Of a DNA stretch of 64,000 bases, positions 43,697-51,357 are shown in pieces. The stretch's first letter is position 1, and the number at the start of each line of letters is the position of its first letter. The stretch comes from Parachlamydiales bacterium (GTDB lineage: Bacteria; Chlamydiota; Chlamydiia; Chlamydiales; JABDDJ01), in NCBI GenBank assembly GCA_041671045.1, contig JBAZCF010000003.1, positions 62,001 through 126,000 of the forward strand, written 5' to 3'. The notes beneath the pieces were generated by a model. It saw only the letters and a program-made list of their open reading frames with translations, was not told the DNA's origin and ran no database searches. Made by a program: the position numbers and the translations under genes.

Positions 43697-45864
43697 ACTG
43701 CCGCGTAAATGCTCTCTCAATTATTGCTTCTCGCCCTTCTAGAGCGCATACCAGTGGGGAATATGGCAAATTCTCAAAAGAATTTGGCTCTTTAGTATTC
43801 AACCGCAGCATAATGCAGAAAATGTTTCCTAAAGAAATTTTTCAAAATATCGTCAACGCTGCAGACAGCCGCGAAAAACTACGCCCCGAATACGCTGATA
43901 CCGTAGCTGTAGCTATGAAAGAGTGGGCTATGTCGCATGGCGCAACCCACTATACGCACTGGTTCCAACCACTTACCAACGCCAGCGCTGAAAAACATGA
44001 CGCCTTCATTGATTGGGGAACAGGGGATAAGGTTATCGAAAAATTTAGTGGCCGCCAACTTATCCAAGGGGAGCCTGATGCTTCTTCTTTCCCCTCCGGT
44101 GGACTAAGGAGTACTTATGAAGCCAGAGGCTATACAGGCTGGGATCCTACTTCCCCTGTATTTCTTTGGGAAGGCGGCGACGGCATCACATTATGTATCC
44201 CCTCAGTCTTTTTCTCCTGGACCGGTGACGTCCTAGATAACAAGATTCCTCTTCTACGTTCTGAGCAAAATCTAAATAACGCTGTCATGCGCCTGCTTAA
44301 AAAAACCGGCATTCAAGCCGATTTCGTTAATGTGTTCTTAGGGCTGGAACAGGAATATTTTGTTATTGACCGCCTATGGCGTGATCTTAGGCCAGATATC
44401 CTTCTCACTGGCCGTACATTATTTGGGAGAGCCTCGCCCAAAGGACAGGAACTCCAAGACCACTATTTCGGGTGTGTGAAAGACCGTGTCCTCGCTTTTA
44501 TGCAGGATTTCGAAATTGCAGCTCTCCGTTTAGGCATTCCCGTCAGAACACGGCATAATGAAGTCGCTCCTGCTCAGCATGAGGTCGCTCCCGTCTATGA
44601 AAGGGCTTCTTTAGCTATCGATCACAATATCCTCCTTATGGAGCTTATGCGCCACATAGCCGGAAAACACAATCTGAGCTGCTTGCTTCACGAGAAGCCA
44701 TTCAAAGGTTTAAATGGCTCAGGAAAACATTGCAACTGGTCCATAGGCACCAATAACGGGATCAACCTGTTAGACCCTAATGGCATTCCGGATAACAACC
44801 TGCACTTTTTAGTCCTCCAAACAGCTATCATGCATGCCGTATATAAACATTCTAAGCTCTTACGAGCCTCTATCGGAACAGCTTCCAACGACTATCGTTT
44901 AGGTGGTCATGAGGCCCCGCCTGCAATTATGTCTATATACCTAGGCGGCGCCCTAGAGGAGTTGTTCTCAGATATTGAATCTACAGGAACACACACCTCC
45001 GCCGCTAAATCTGGCCATATCGACCTCGGCCACGTGCTTCCCACACTGAACATGGACAATACTGACCGCAACCGCACCTCACCTATTGCTTTTACAGGCA
45101 ATAAGTTTGAATTCCGCGCTCTAGGGTCCTCTGCTTCTCCGTCAACTCTAGTGACTGTCCTGAATACCACCATCGCTCAAAGTCTTAACGAAATTATGGA
45201 TAAAATCGATGCGCATAAAGGCAGCAATCTAACTGAAACTGTTATCCCTGTCCTTCAAGAGTACCTCAAGGCATCTAAAGGGGTCCGTTTTTCGGGTGAT
45301 AACTACAGCGAGCAGTGGAGGGATGAAGCAGCTCAAAGAGGGCTCCCAAACATCTCTAAATCTATTGATTCCTTCGATGCGCTTAAATCGCCCGAAACGA
45401 TAGCAGCATTTAAAGGCATTCTCACTCCAGGAGAACTTGCCAGCCGCTTTGAGGTAACTGTAGAACATTACGCACACATTCTTTCCATTGAATACCGTAC
45501 TATGTTGGACATTTTCTACACGAAAATCCTTCCGGTACTTTTCCATCAACAGCATGCTGTAGCCAATACATTAGGTTCTGTTAAAGCAGCAACGGCTCCG
45601 GTTAAAGCTAATATTTCAGGGCTGCATCGCCATTTTGAACTGCTTGTGGAGCTGACTGAAGCTGCCATTCAATCTGCAGAACAACTCAACGAAGACCTTA
45701 TTGCAGCTAAATCACTACCTATTGGCTCTCAAGCTAAAGTGTATGCAAATGAAGTCCAGCGTGCTGCTGAACAGTTGAGAAAAAATGTCGATGAACTTGA
45801 AGGTATCGTTGACGATACTCTTTGGCAGCTACCTAAATACCGTGAGCTGCTTTTCATCCTATGA
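43693..45864 (+). CDS. glnN: Type III glutamine synthetase
   Basis: Type III GS forms glutamine from glutamate, ammonia and ATP. The 723-residue length is that of GSIII rather than type I (about 470). It has the GSIII signature GLRSTYEARGYTGWDPTSP. LEQEYFVIDR carries the metal-binding Glu, RTRHNEVAPAQHE is conserved, HEKPFKGLNGSGKHCNWS follows, and DRNRTSPIAFTGNKFEFR is near the C-terminal half. It overlaps its neighbours by 4 bases on both sides. The gene is not known from Chlamydiaceae as far as I recall. Confidence 0.94.
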   Translation: MNCRVNALSIIASRPSRAHTSGEYGKFSKEFGSLVFNRSIMQKMFPKEIFQNIVNAADSREKLRPEYADTVAVAMKEWAMSHGATHYTHWFQPLTNASAEKHDAFIDWGTGDKVIEKFSGRQLIQGEPDASSFPSGGLRSTYEARGYTGWDPTSPVFLWEGGDGITLCIPSVFFSWTGDVLDNKIPLLRSEQNLNNAVMRLLKKTGIQADFVNVFLGLEQEYFVIDRLWRDLRPDILLTGRTLFGRASPKGQELQDHYFGCVKDRVLAFMQDFEIAALRLGIPVRTRHNEVAPAQHEVAPVYERASLAIDHNILLMELMRHIAGKHNLSCLLHEKPFKGLNGSGKHCNWSIGTNNGINLLDPNGIPDNNLHFLVLQTAIMHAVYKHSKLLRASIGTASNDYRLGGHEAPPAIMSIYLGGALEELFSDIESTGTHTSAAKSGHIDLGHVLPTLNMDNTDRNRTSPIAFTGNKFEFRALGSSASPSTLVTVLNTTIAQSLNEIMDKIDAHKGSNLTETVIPVLQEYLKASKGVRFSGDNYSEQWRDEAAQRGLPNISKSIDSFDALKSPETIAAFKGILTPGELASRFEVTVEHYAHILSIEYRTMLDIFYTKILPVLFHQQHAVANTLGSVKAATAPVKANISGLHRHFELLVELTEAAIQSAEQLNEDLIAAKSLPIGSQAKVYANEVQRAAEQLRKNVDELEGIVDDTLWQLPKYRELLFIL

Positions 45865-46466
45865 TAAGCAAGCAACGCTCTGTTGGAATTCTAGGCGGGA
45901 CTTTTGATCCGATCCATATAGGACACTTAAGTCTCGCTTTAGAAATGCTGGATGCACACAAATTGGATGAGGTGTGGTTCTGTCCGGCAGCACGCAACCC
46001 TTTAAAAAAACAGGGTGCTTCAGCTTCTGATGAAGATAGGCTAGCGATGATTCGTCTTGCTATAAAGGACATTCCACAACTTAAATGTAAAAATGTTGAA
46101 CTCACACGACCTGCCCCCTCTTATACCATTGACACCCTAAACATTTTTCAACACGAGATGCTTAAAAAGAAAAGGAACACTAAGTTCTATTTAATTCTTG
46201 GCGAAGATTCCGCCGAAACATTTTTTGATTGGAAACAACCCCAAGATATATTAAAATTAGTTACTGTTATTGTTGGAAGAAGAGAAATTATTTCAAAAGT
46301 AAAACATAATATTCCTCATGAATTGAACAATGGAATTACTTTAACACGATATATAGAAATTTCTGGCACGGACATAAGGAAGCGTATCCGAAAAGGACAG
46401 CATGTAGAACACTTACTACCAACTCCTGTTTGGAAATATATTAAACGCAAAAAAATATATAATTAA
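45861..46466 (+). CDS. nadD: Nicotinate-nucleotide adenylyltransferase
   Basis: NadD joins nicotinate mononucleotide and ATP to give deamido-NAD. It has the nucleotidyltransferase motif GGTFDPIHIGHLSLA and the C-terminal SGTDIRKRIRKG (S/T-x-x-R type), at the normal length of 201 residues. The start overlaps the glnN stop by ATGA. The codon mix becomes more AT-rich in its second half. rsfS starts 2 bases after the stop, a pairing seen in many bacteria. Confidence 0.92.
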   Translation: MISKQRSVGILGGTFDPIHIGHLSLALEMLDAHKLDEVWFCPAARNPLKKQGASASDEDRLAMIRLAIKDIPQLKCKNVELTRPAPSYTIDTLNIFQHEMLKKKRNTKFYLILGEDSAETFFDWKQPQDILKLVTVIVGRREIISKVKHNIPHELNNGITLTRYIEISGTDIRKRIRKGQHVEHLLPTPVWKYIKRKKIYN

Positions 46467-46468
46467 CG

Positions 46469-46837
46469 ATGAAAAAAAAATCACATCCTCCCATCTTAGA
46501 TCTCATCGCCCAAACCATATACGATAAAAAGGGGAGTAATATCCTCATCCTGGATGTTTCTAATATCTCCTCACTGACAGATTTTTTTATCATCGCAGAA
46601 GGAAACGTCGACCGTCATGTGAAATCTATCGCTGATGAGTTGATGCATACCCTACAGCCTGAAATTGGACACCCCTCCCGCAAGGAAGGCTGTTCAGGCT
46701 CTGATTGGATCGTCTTAGACTACACTAACTTTCTCATTCACCTTTTCACACCGGAACTTAGAGAAAGATACTCTCTAGAAAAAGTATGGAATCAAGGGGT
46801 AATAGTCGACGTTCTAATTCATACCCACCTACAATAA
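46469..46837 (+). CDS. rsfS: Ribosomal silencing factor RsfS (Iojap/YbeB)
   Basis: RsfS binds ribosomal protein L14 and blocks subunit joining when nutrients are limiting. The protein has the family pattern IAQTIYDKKGSNILILDVSNISSLTDFFIIAEG, ADELMHTL, GCSGSDWIVLDY and LIHLFTPELRERYSLEKVW, at 122 residues. Its place directly after nadD is widely conserved. Confidence 0.93.
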   Translation: MKKKSHPPILDLIAQTIYDKKGSNILILDVSNISSLTDFFIIAEGNVDRHVKSIADELMHTLQPEIGHPSRKEGCSGSDWIVLDYTNFLIHLFTPELRERYSLEKVWNQGVIVDVLIHTHLQ

Positions 46838-46862
46838 TATTTAATGTTTAATAAGAGGACAT

Positions 46863-48107
46863 ATGTCTAAAAAAAGAATCGTTGTCACCGGTATGGGACT
46901 TGTCTCCTGCTTTGGCACAAATCTCCAGAAATTCTACCAAGCACTCCTCTCAGGTACTTCCGGTGTTTCGAAAATAGCCTCTTTTCCCACCGATAACTTT
47001 ACCACGCAAATTGCCGCCGAAGTAAAAGATTTTGACCCCACACAATTCCTGGATAAAAAACAAGCTCGGCGCGTGGACAAATTTATTGCTTACGCTATTG
47101 CAGCAGGAAAACTTGCACTAGAAAATGCACACCTCAATGCAGATTCTCTGAGTGACCTTAATCTTGCTAAATGCGGTATTATCATCGGTTCCGGCATGGG
47201 CGGTATGAACATGTTTGTGGAGAATGTAAACGCTCTCAACGAAAGCCCAAGACATGTCTCTCCGTTCCTCATACCTTACATCATCACGAACATGGGCGGC
47301 GGCCTCCTCGCTCAAGAAATTGGCTTTATGGGACCAAACTATTCTATCTCGACAGCTTGCGCTACTAGCAACCACTCCATCATTGCCGCCGCAAACCACA
47401 TACGTAAAGGCGACGCTGAACTTATGATCTGCGGGGGCTCCGAAGCTGCTATCCTTCCTATCGGCCTTGCCGGTTTCTGTAACATTAAAGCCCTCTCCGT
47501 ACGCAATGACGAACCTACACGAGCTTCCAGACCCTTTGATAAAGGGCGTGACGGCTTTGTTATGGGAGAAGGCGCAGGCGTTCTTGTCCTCGAATCTTTA
47601 GAACACGCTCAAAAACGCGGCGCGCATATTATCGCAGAATACCTCGGCGGTGCCGTTTCCTGTGACGCATACCATATGACAAACCCGCATCCGGAAGGTA
47701 AAGGTGTTGCTCAGTGTATCCATGAATCTCTGCTTGACGCTCAAATCAGTGCGGACTCTATCAACTATATCAATGCTCACGCTACCTCCACACCAGCAGG
47801 TGACGTAGCCGAGCTTAATGCCCTTAAAAAAATCTTTGCGAATCCTTCAAAGGTTGCGATCAATGGCACGAAATCCATGATCGGCCACGCCTTAGGGGCT
47901 GCCGGCGGACTAGAGGCTATCGCCACCATCATGGCTATCCAGTCCGGTGAGATTCACGGGACGCTAAACCTTGAAGACCCTGAAGATGACATTGGCTTTG
48001 TCACTTCCCCTACAGCCATGAAATGGGATGTCAAAAACGCTATCTCTAACTCATTTGGATTTGGCGGCCATAACGCCGCTATTATCTTCAGTAAATATGA
48101 AAACTGA
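46863..48107 (+). CDS. fabF: 3-oxoacyl-[acyl-carrier-protein] synthase II
   Basis: FabF condenses malonyl-ACP with acyl-ACP in fatty acid elongation. The triad is complete: Cys in STACATSNHS, His in NAHATSTPAGD and His in KSMIGHALGAAG, with the C-terminal NSFGFGGHNAAI. Length 414 residues is normal. AGAGGAC precedes the ATG. The nudix gene begins inside its last codons. Confidence 0.96.
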   Translation: MSKKRIVVTGMGLVSCFGTNLQKFYQALLSGTSGVSKIASFPTDNFTTQIAAEVKDFDPTQFLDKKQARRVDKFIAYAIAAGKLALENAHLNADSLSDLNLAKCGIIIGSGMGGMNMFVENVNALNESPRHVSPFLIPYIITNMGGGLLAQEIGFMGPNYSISTACATSNHSIIAAANHIRKGDAELMICGGSEAAILPIGLAGFCNIKALSVRNDEPTRASRPFDKGRDGFVMGEGAGVLVLESLEHAQKRGAHIIAEYLGGAVSCDAYHMTNPHPEGKGVAQCIHESLLDAQISADSINYINAHATSTPAGDVAELNALKKIFANPSKVAINGTKSMIGHALGAAGGLEAIATIMAIQSGEIHGTLNLEDPEDDIGFVTSPTAMKWDVKNAISNSFGFGGHNAAIIFSKYEN

Positions 48108-48507
48108 GACATCCTTTGGTATCATCCCCCTCCAATTGCGTGAGGGGGAGTGGTTCGTTCTCCTCGTCCAGCTTCTCTCCGGCAATCACTGGTCGTTTCC
48201 CAAGGGTCATCCCAACCCCTTAGAAACTCCTCAGCAAACTGCTGAACGTGAACTTTTCGAAGAAACTAACCTCCATATCTCCGAATGGCTCAATATTCCG
48301 CCACTCTCAGAATCTTATTTACACAATTCCATCCCTAAAACCGTTACCTATTATCCTGCTATCGTTAAAGGAGATGTCATTACCCAACCTTCAGAAATCT
48401 CTAACCACATTTGGGTGCTCCTTTCCGCAGCTCATCAAATCCTTACCTACAATCCTTCCCAGCAACTAGCTATCCAACTTAATTCTATTTTAAGCAAAAG
48501 TTCATAG
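48097..48507 (+). CDS. Nudix hydrolase (Ap4A-hydrolase-like)
   Basis: This 136-residue protein has the Nudix box GHPNPLETPQQTAERELFEETNL, in which the usual final Gly is Asn, preceded by WSFPKG. The SFPKGH context is typical of dinucleoside tetraphosphate hydrolases. I place the start at 48097, an 11-base overlap with fabF. The longer upstream frame runs antisense-free inside fabF codons and does not fit the family. It is the last gene of the operon, followed by the 48588-48612 hairpin. The substrate is not decided by the sequence. Confidence 0.85.
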   Translation: MKTETSFGIIPLQLREGEWFVLLVQLLSGNHWSFPKGHPNPLETPQQTAERELFEETNLHISEWLNIPPLSESYLHNSIPKTVTYYPAIVKGDVITQPSEISNHIWVLLSAAHQILTYNPSQQLAIQLNSILSKSS

Positions 48508-48587
48508 AGAATGTGGAGATGTTAATATTGGAAATTATTTTGCGAAGCAAAATGTTCCTAGCATAGGAGTGCGGCAATTCGCAGCTC

Positions 48588-48612
48588 CTATACTAGGACA
48601 AGCCTAGTATAG
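48588..48612. terminator. Perfect 10-bp hairpin between convergent nudix and tdh genes
   Basis: CTATACTAGG and CCTAGTATAG form a perfect stem around a 5-base loop. It sits between two convergent stops and can serve both. Its 3' arm also occurs near 869-878. Confidence 0.55.
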
Positions 48613-48629
48613 TAGGGGAAGCTCCCTGA

Positions 48630-49658
48630 TTAGACAGACCAGTCAAGAATGATTTTACCGCTTTTGCCGGAGGTCATTGTCTGGAAGGCTTCGTTAAAAT
48701 CTGTGTAGTGGAATCGGTGTGTGATGATAGGTTTGAGATCTAGCCCTGACTCGATTAAATTGACCATATAGTCCCAGGTAGCGAAGATTTCGCGTCCGTA
48801 AATTCCTTTTAGTATCAGCATTTTGAAGATGACTAAATCCCAGTCGATCACAGTATTTGGAGGCAGTATACCGAGAAGGGCAACTGTTCCGCCGTAACGC
48901 GTATTCTCTAACAGTTGTTTTAGGCCGTCCGGATGCCCTGACATTTCCATACTTCCGCTCACACCTTCTTCCAGACCGATCTCTTTTAGATAGTGGGATA
49001 GTTTTTGTTTTGTAACGTCGACAATGTCCGTGGCGCCCATTTGCTTAGCAATTTCAAGCCTTGAGGCGTTGACGTCGGTAACGATAATTCTGCGAGCACC
49101 TGCGTGTTTTGCAATGGCAGTGGCCATCATGCCTATCGGACCGGAACCCGCGATGAGGATGTTGTTAGCAGGTAATTCAAGTGAAAAAGCTGTATGTACT
49201 GAATTGCCAAATGGATCAAAAATGGCCGCGATGTCGTCAGGTATAGATTCTGGAAGAGGGAAGACATTTTCCTGCGGCATAGTAAAATATTCTGCAAAGC
49301 AACCGGGAGAGTGGTACCCCAGCCCTCTGACATTGCTGCAGAGGTGTCTTTTACCGTGGCGGCAGCCAGTACAGTGTCCGCAGGTAAGGTGGCCTTCACC
49401 TGTTACACGCATACCTGGTTTAAGGTGTTTTACATCTGAGCCGACTTCTGTGATGGTACCAACAAATTCGTGTCCAATGACAAGAGGAACGGGGACATTT
49501 TTTTGAGCCCAGGGGCTCCATTTATAGATATTAATATCGGTTCCGCAAATAGCAGTTTTGATGGGTTTAATGAGAACGTCATTTTTACCGAGGGTGGGTA
49601 CTGGAACGTCGGAAAGCCAGAGACCTTCCTTAGCTTCTTTTTTTACTATTGCTTTCAT
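48630..49658 (-). CDS. tdh: L-threonine 3-dehydrogenase
   Basis: Tdh oxidises threonine to 2-amino-3-ketobutyrate with NAD, feeding Kbl. It is a zinc medium-chain dehydrogenase very close to E. coli Tdh by eye: KTAICGTDINIYKW (catalytic zinc Cys), GHEFVGTITEVG, GEGHLTCGHCTGCRHGKRHLC (structural zinc), FDPFGNSVHTAFS and IKGIYGREIFATW. I chose the second ATG (49658, protein start KAIVKKEAKEG). An ATG at 49670 adds four residues. The kbl gene lies 1.7 kb upstream on the same strand. Confidence 0.95.
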   Translation of the reverse strand: MKAIVKKEAKEGLWLSDVPVPTLGKNDVLIKPIKTAICGTDINIYKWSPWAQKNVPVPLVIGHEFVGTITEVGSDVKHLKPGMRVTGEGHLTCGHCTGCRHGKRHLCSNVRGLGYHSPGCFAEYFTMPQENVFPLPESIPDDIAAIFDPFGNSVHTAFSLELPANNILIAGSGPIGMMATAIAKHAGARRIIVTDVNASRLEIAKQMGATDIVDVTKQKLSHYLKEIGLEEGVSGSMEMSGHPDGLKQLLENTRYGGTVALLGILPPNTVIDWDLVIFKMLILKGIYGREIFATWDYMVNLIESGLDLKPIITHRFHYTDFNEAFQTMTSGKSGKIILDWSV

Positions 49659-49705
49659 AAGTATTACCATTAAAGAGAAGGATATTAATATTAAAAAAAA
49701 AGAGT

Positions 49706-49734
49706 ATTGTCCTTTGATTGAGGTATTCTGTCAA
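49706..49734 (-). promoter_or_regulatory. Sigma-70/66-type promoter of tdh
   Basis: On the minus strand a perfect TTGACA (49734-49729), a 17-base spacer and GACAAT (49711-49706) lie about 48 bases before the tdh start. A separate promoter implies tdh is not simply co-transcribed with the AAA+ gene. Confidence 0.5.
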
Positions 49735-49967
49735 TAAAAAGGGTATAGTAAAAGACTTTCTTTATATTTATGGGATAGGACTTATTTTTGGTCTAACCTA
49801 ATTATAGCGTCTATTTGCTCTATCCACAATGCAAAAGAGAGAGTCGATGAGGAGCCAAGAATTGTCTTGTAACCCCTAAAGACATAAATATCCTTGGATA
49901 TGATTTATAACGGTTTGTGATAAATATTTTAAATAAATTAAATTGTATTAAATATACCCATTGATCT
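49735..49967. other. AT-rich gap between the AAA+ gene and tdh
   Basis: The 49659-50007 gap holds the tdh promoter at one end and a terminator hairpin at 49968-49990 at the other. The remainder is AT-rich with no gene, RNA or repeat that I can support. Confidence 0.4.
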
Positions 49968-49990
49968 CAGCAATTAAACCGGATCAATGG
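49968..49990 (-). terminator. Hairpin after the AAA+ gene
   Basis: CCATTGATC (49968-49976) and GATCAATGG (49982-49990) form a 9-bp perfect stem with a 5-base loop, 18 bases after the AAA+ stop. It is followed on the minus strand by an AT-rich run. Confidence 0.5.
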
Positions 49991-50007
49991 AAGAATGCAC
50001 AGTGAGA

Positions 50008-51213
50008 CTATTTATTCGTTTCTAGATGAGAAGCGATGAAGTGACTTCCGTCGTGGGCAATAATCATAGTATCCCCCTCGGAATAGACATGAGTAATTAA
50101 TGAGCGTGTAATAGTGGAGCTGATTTCTTTATCCACAATTCTATTAAGCGGACGTGCACCCAGTTTTCTATTATATCCATAGTTTTGAATATATTCTTGT
50201 ACAGAGCTGTCAAAATCGACTTTTACTTTTTTGAGGGAATAAATCTTTTCAGAGAGCTTTTTCAGTTTATTGCATGCGATATGCATTAAAGCTTCTTCTG
50301 AGATTGCTTTAAAGAGGACAGGTTCCATCCGATTATAAAGCTCTGGAGAAAGTTTTTTCATCAGATCTAATTCGACGTATGAAAGTGCATCTTCATATGG
50401 AACATCTGCTTCATAAGCTTGTTGTAATTTTTCTGCGCCGATATTGGTTGTAGCAATGAAGATACAGCTGCGGCAGTTTATGATGTTGCCTGATCCGTCA
50501 GAAAAATATCCTTCGTCAAAAATTTGCAGAAAGAGTTTATGTACAAGAGAGTTAGCTTTTTCGAATTCGTCCAGAAGAACAACAGAAGCCGGGTTTGCTT
50601 TGATAGCGTTAGCAAGGATTCCGCCTTTCTCATTATCTCTGTATCCAAGTCCTGCGCCAATAATCTTATTTACTCCGTCTTCTAAGGAGTACTCAGACAT
50701 GTTGACCCTGATAAAGCTTTTTGTAGGGTTTTTGGATAATTCATTCACGAGTTCTTTCGCGAGTTCAGTTTTACCGACGCCTGTAGAACCTATGAAAATT
50801 AAAGTAGCTATAGGTTTATTTTTGTCATGGATTCCGGCAGTATAGGGAAGGATTGAATCAACGGTTGCTCGGATTGCCTCTTCCTGACCGATAATTTTTT
50901 TGTTAAGCCTTTCTTCCAAAGTTAGGATATTGCTGAAGTCGAAGCCTTTTTGTTGAGTGGGAACACCGGGCTGAGGAGGTGTTGGAGTATTTGGAGGAGT
51001 AGGATTAGGAGTATTTGGAGGAGTTGGCTTAGGAGTATTTGGAGGAGTTGGCTTAGGAGTATTTGGAGGAGTAGGGTTGGGTTGTGCAGGTTTAGAATCA
51101 GAATCGTCCCACCAGCCATAGGTATTAACGGTGTTAGAGTATTGAAGATTCTGCGGTTGAGCACTTAGAATCATTACAGGCAATAATAATATGGATAGTG
51201 CAGTTTTAAACAT
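50008..51213 (-). CDS. Exported single-ring AAA+ ATPase, ClpB-D2-like, with proline-repeat linker
   Basis: This 401-residue protein starts with an apparent signal peptide (K3, hydrophobic 5-17, LSA at 16-18). A region with Trp-Trp-Asp and then four copies of the octapeptide PTPPNTPK/N/T follows (about 45-80). The rest is one AAA+ module of the ClpB/ClpA D2 class: IIGQEEAI (107-114), Walker A GSTGVGKT (142-149), a pore-loop-like GLGY (188-191), Walker B VVLLDEFEKA (211-220), sensor 1 TTN (255-257), and sensor 2 in GYNRKLGARPLNR. The D1 ring, the ClpB N-domain, the middle coiled coil and any ClpP-binding loop are absent. Energy supply outside the cytoplasm is a puzzle; it may act after release into the host. 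tdh and kbl flank it on the same strand. Confidence 0.78.
   Translation of the reverse strand: MFKTALSILLLPVMILSAQPQNLQYSNTVNTYGWWDDSDSKPAQPNPTPPNTPKPTPPNTPKPTPPNTPNPTPPNTPTPPQPGVPTQQKGFDFSNILTLEERLNKKIIGQEEAIRATVDSILPYTAGIHDKNKPIATLIFIGSTGVGKTELAKELVNELSKNPTKSFIRVNMSEYSLEDGVNKIIGAGLGYRDNEKGGILANAIKANPASVVLLDEFEKANSLVHKLFLQIFDEGYFSDGSGNIINCRSCIFIATTNIGAEKLQQAYEADVPYEDALSYVELDLMKKLSPELYNRMEPVLFKAISEEALMHIACNKLKKLSEKIYSLKKVKVDFDSSVQEYIQNYGYNRKLGARPLNRIVDKEISSTITRSLITHVYSEGDTMIIAHDGSHFIASHLETNK
50984..51079 (-). repeat. 24-bp tandem repeat encoding the Pro-Thr octapeptides
   Basis: Four in-register copies start at 50984, 51008, 51032 and 51056 (plus-strand GGAGTATTTGGAGGAGT core, then 7 variable bases). 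They encode PTPPNTPx inside the AAA+ gene. Loss or gain of units would keep the frame. Confidence 0.85.
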
Positions 51214-51304
51214 AGAATCACATTTTTATAGTTTGATTAAATAATATACTTTAAATACATTAAGGTATTAAATCAATAAAAAATGTCTAGTTTAACTATT
51301 AGAA

Positions 51305-51340
51305 AAGACAAAAAGAACAAAACGAAGTCCTTTTTGTCTT
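51305..51340 (-). terminator. Terminator after kbl
   Basis: On the minus strand AAGACAAAAAG and CTTTTTGTCTT form an 11-bp perfect stem with a 14-base loop, followed by TTCT. It lies 18 bases after the kbl stop, so kbl and the AAA+ gene are probably separate transcripts. Confidence 0.55.
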
Positions 51341-51357
51341 AACAGTTCAAGAGATAG

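Noticed and set aside
50984..51079. Possible CRISPR array
   Set aside because: Units are 24 bp, directly abutting and in coding frame; there are no unique spacers.
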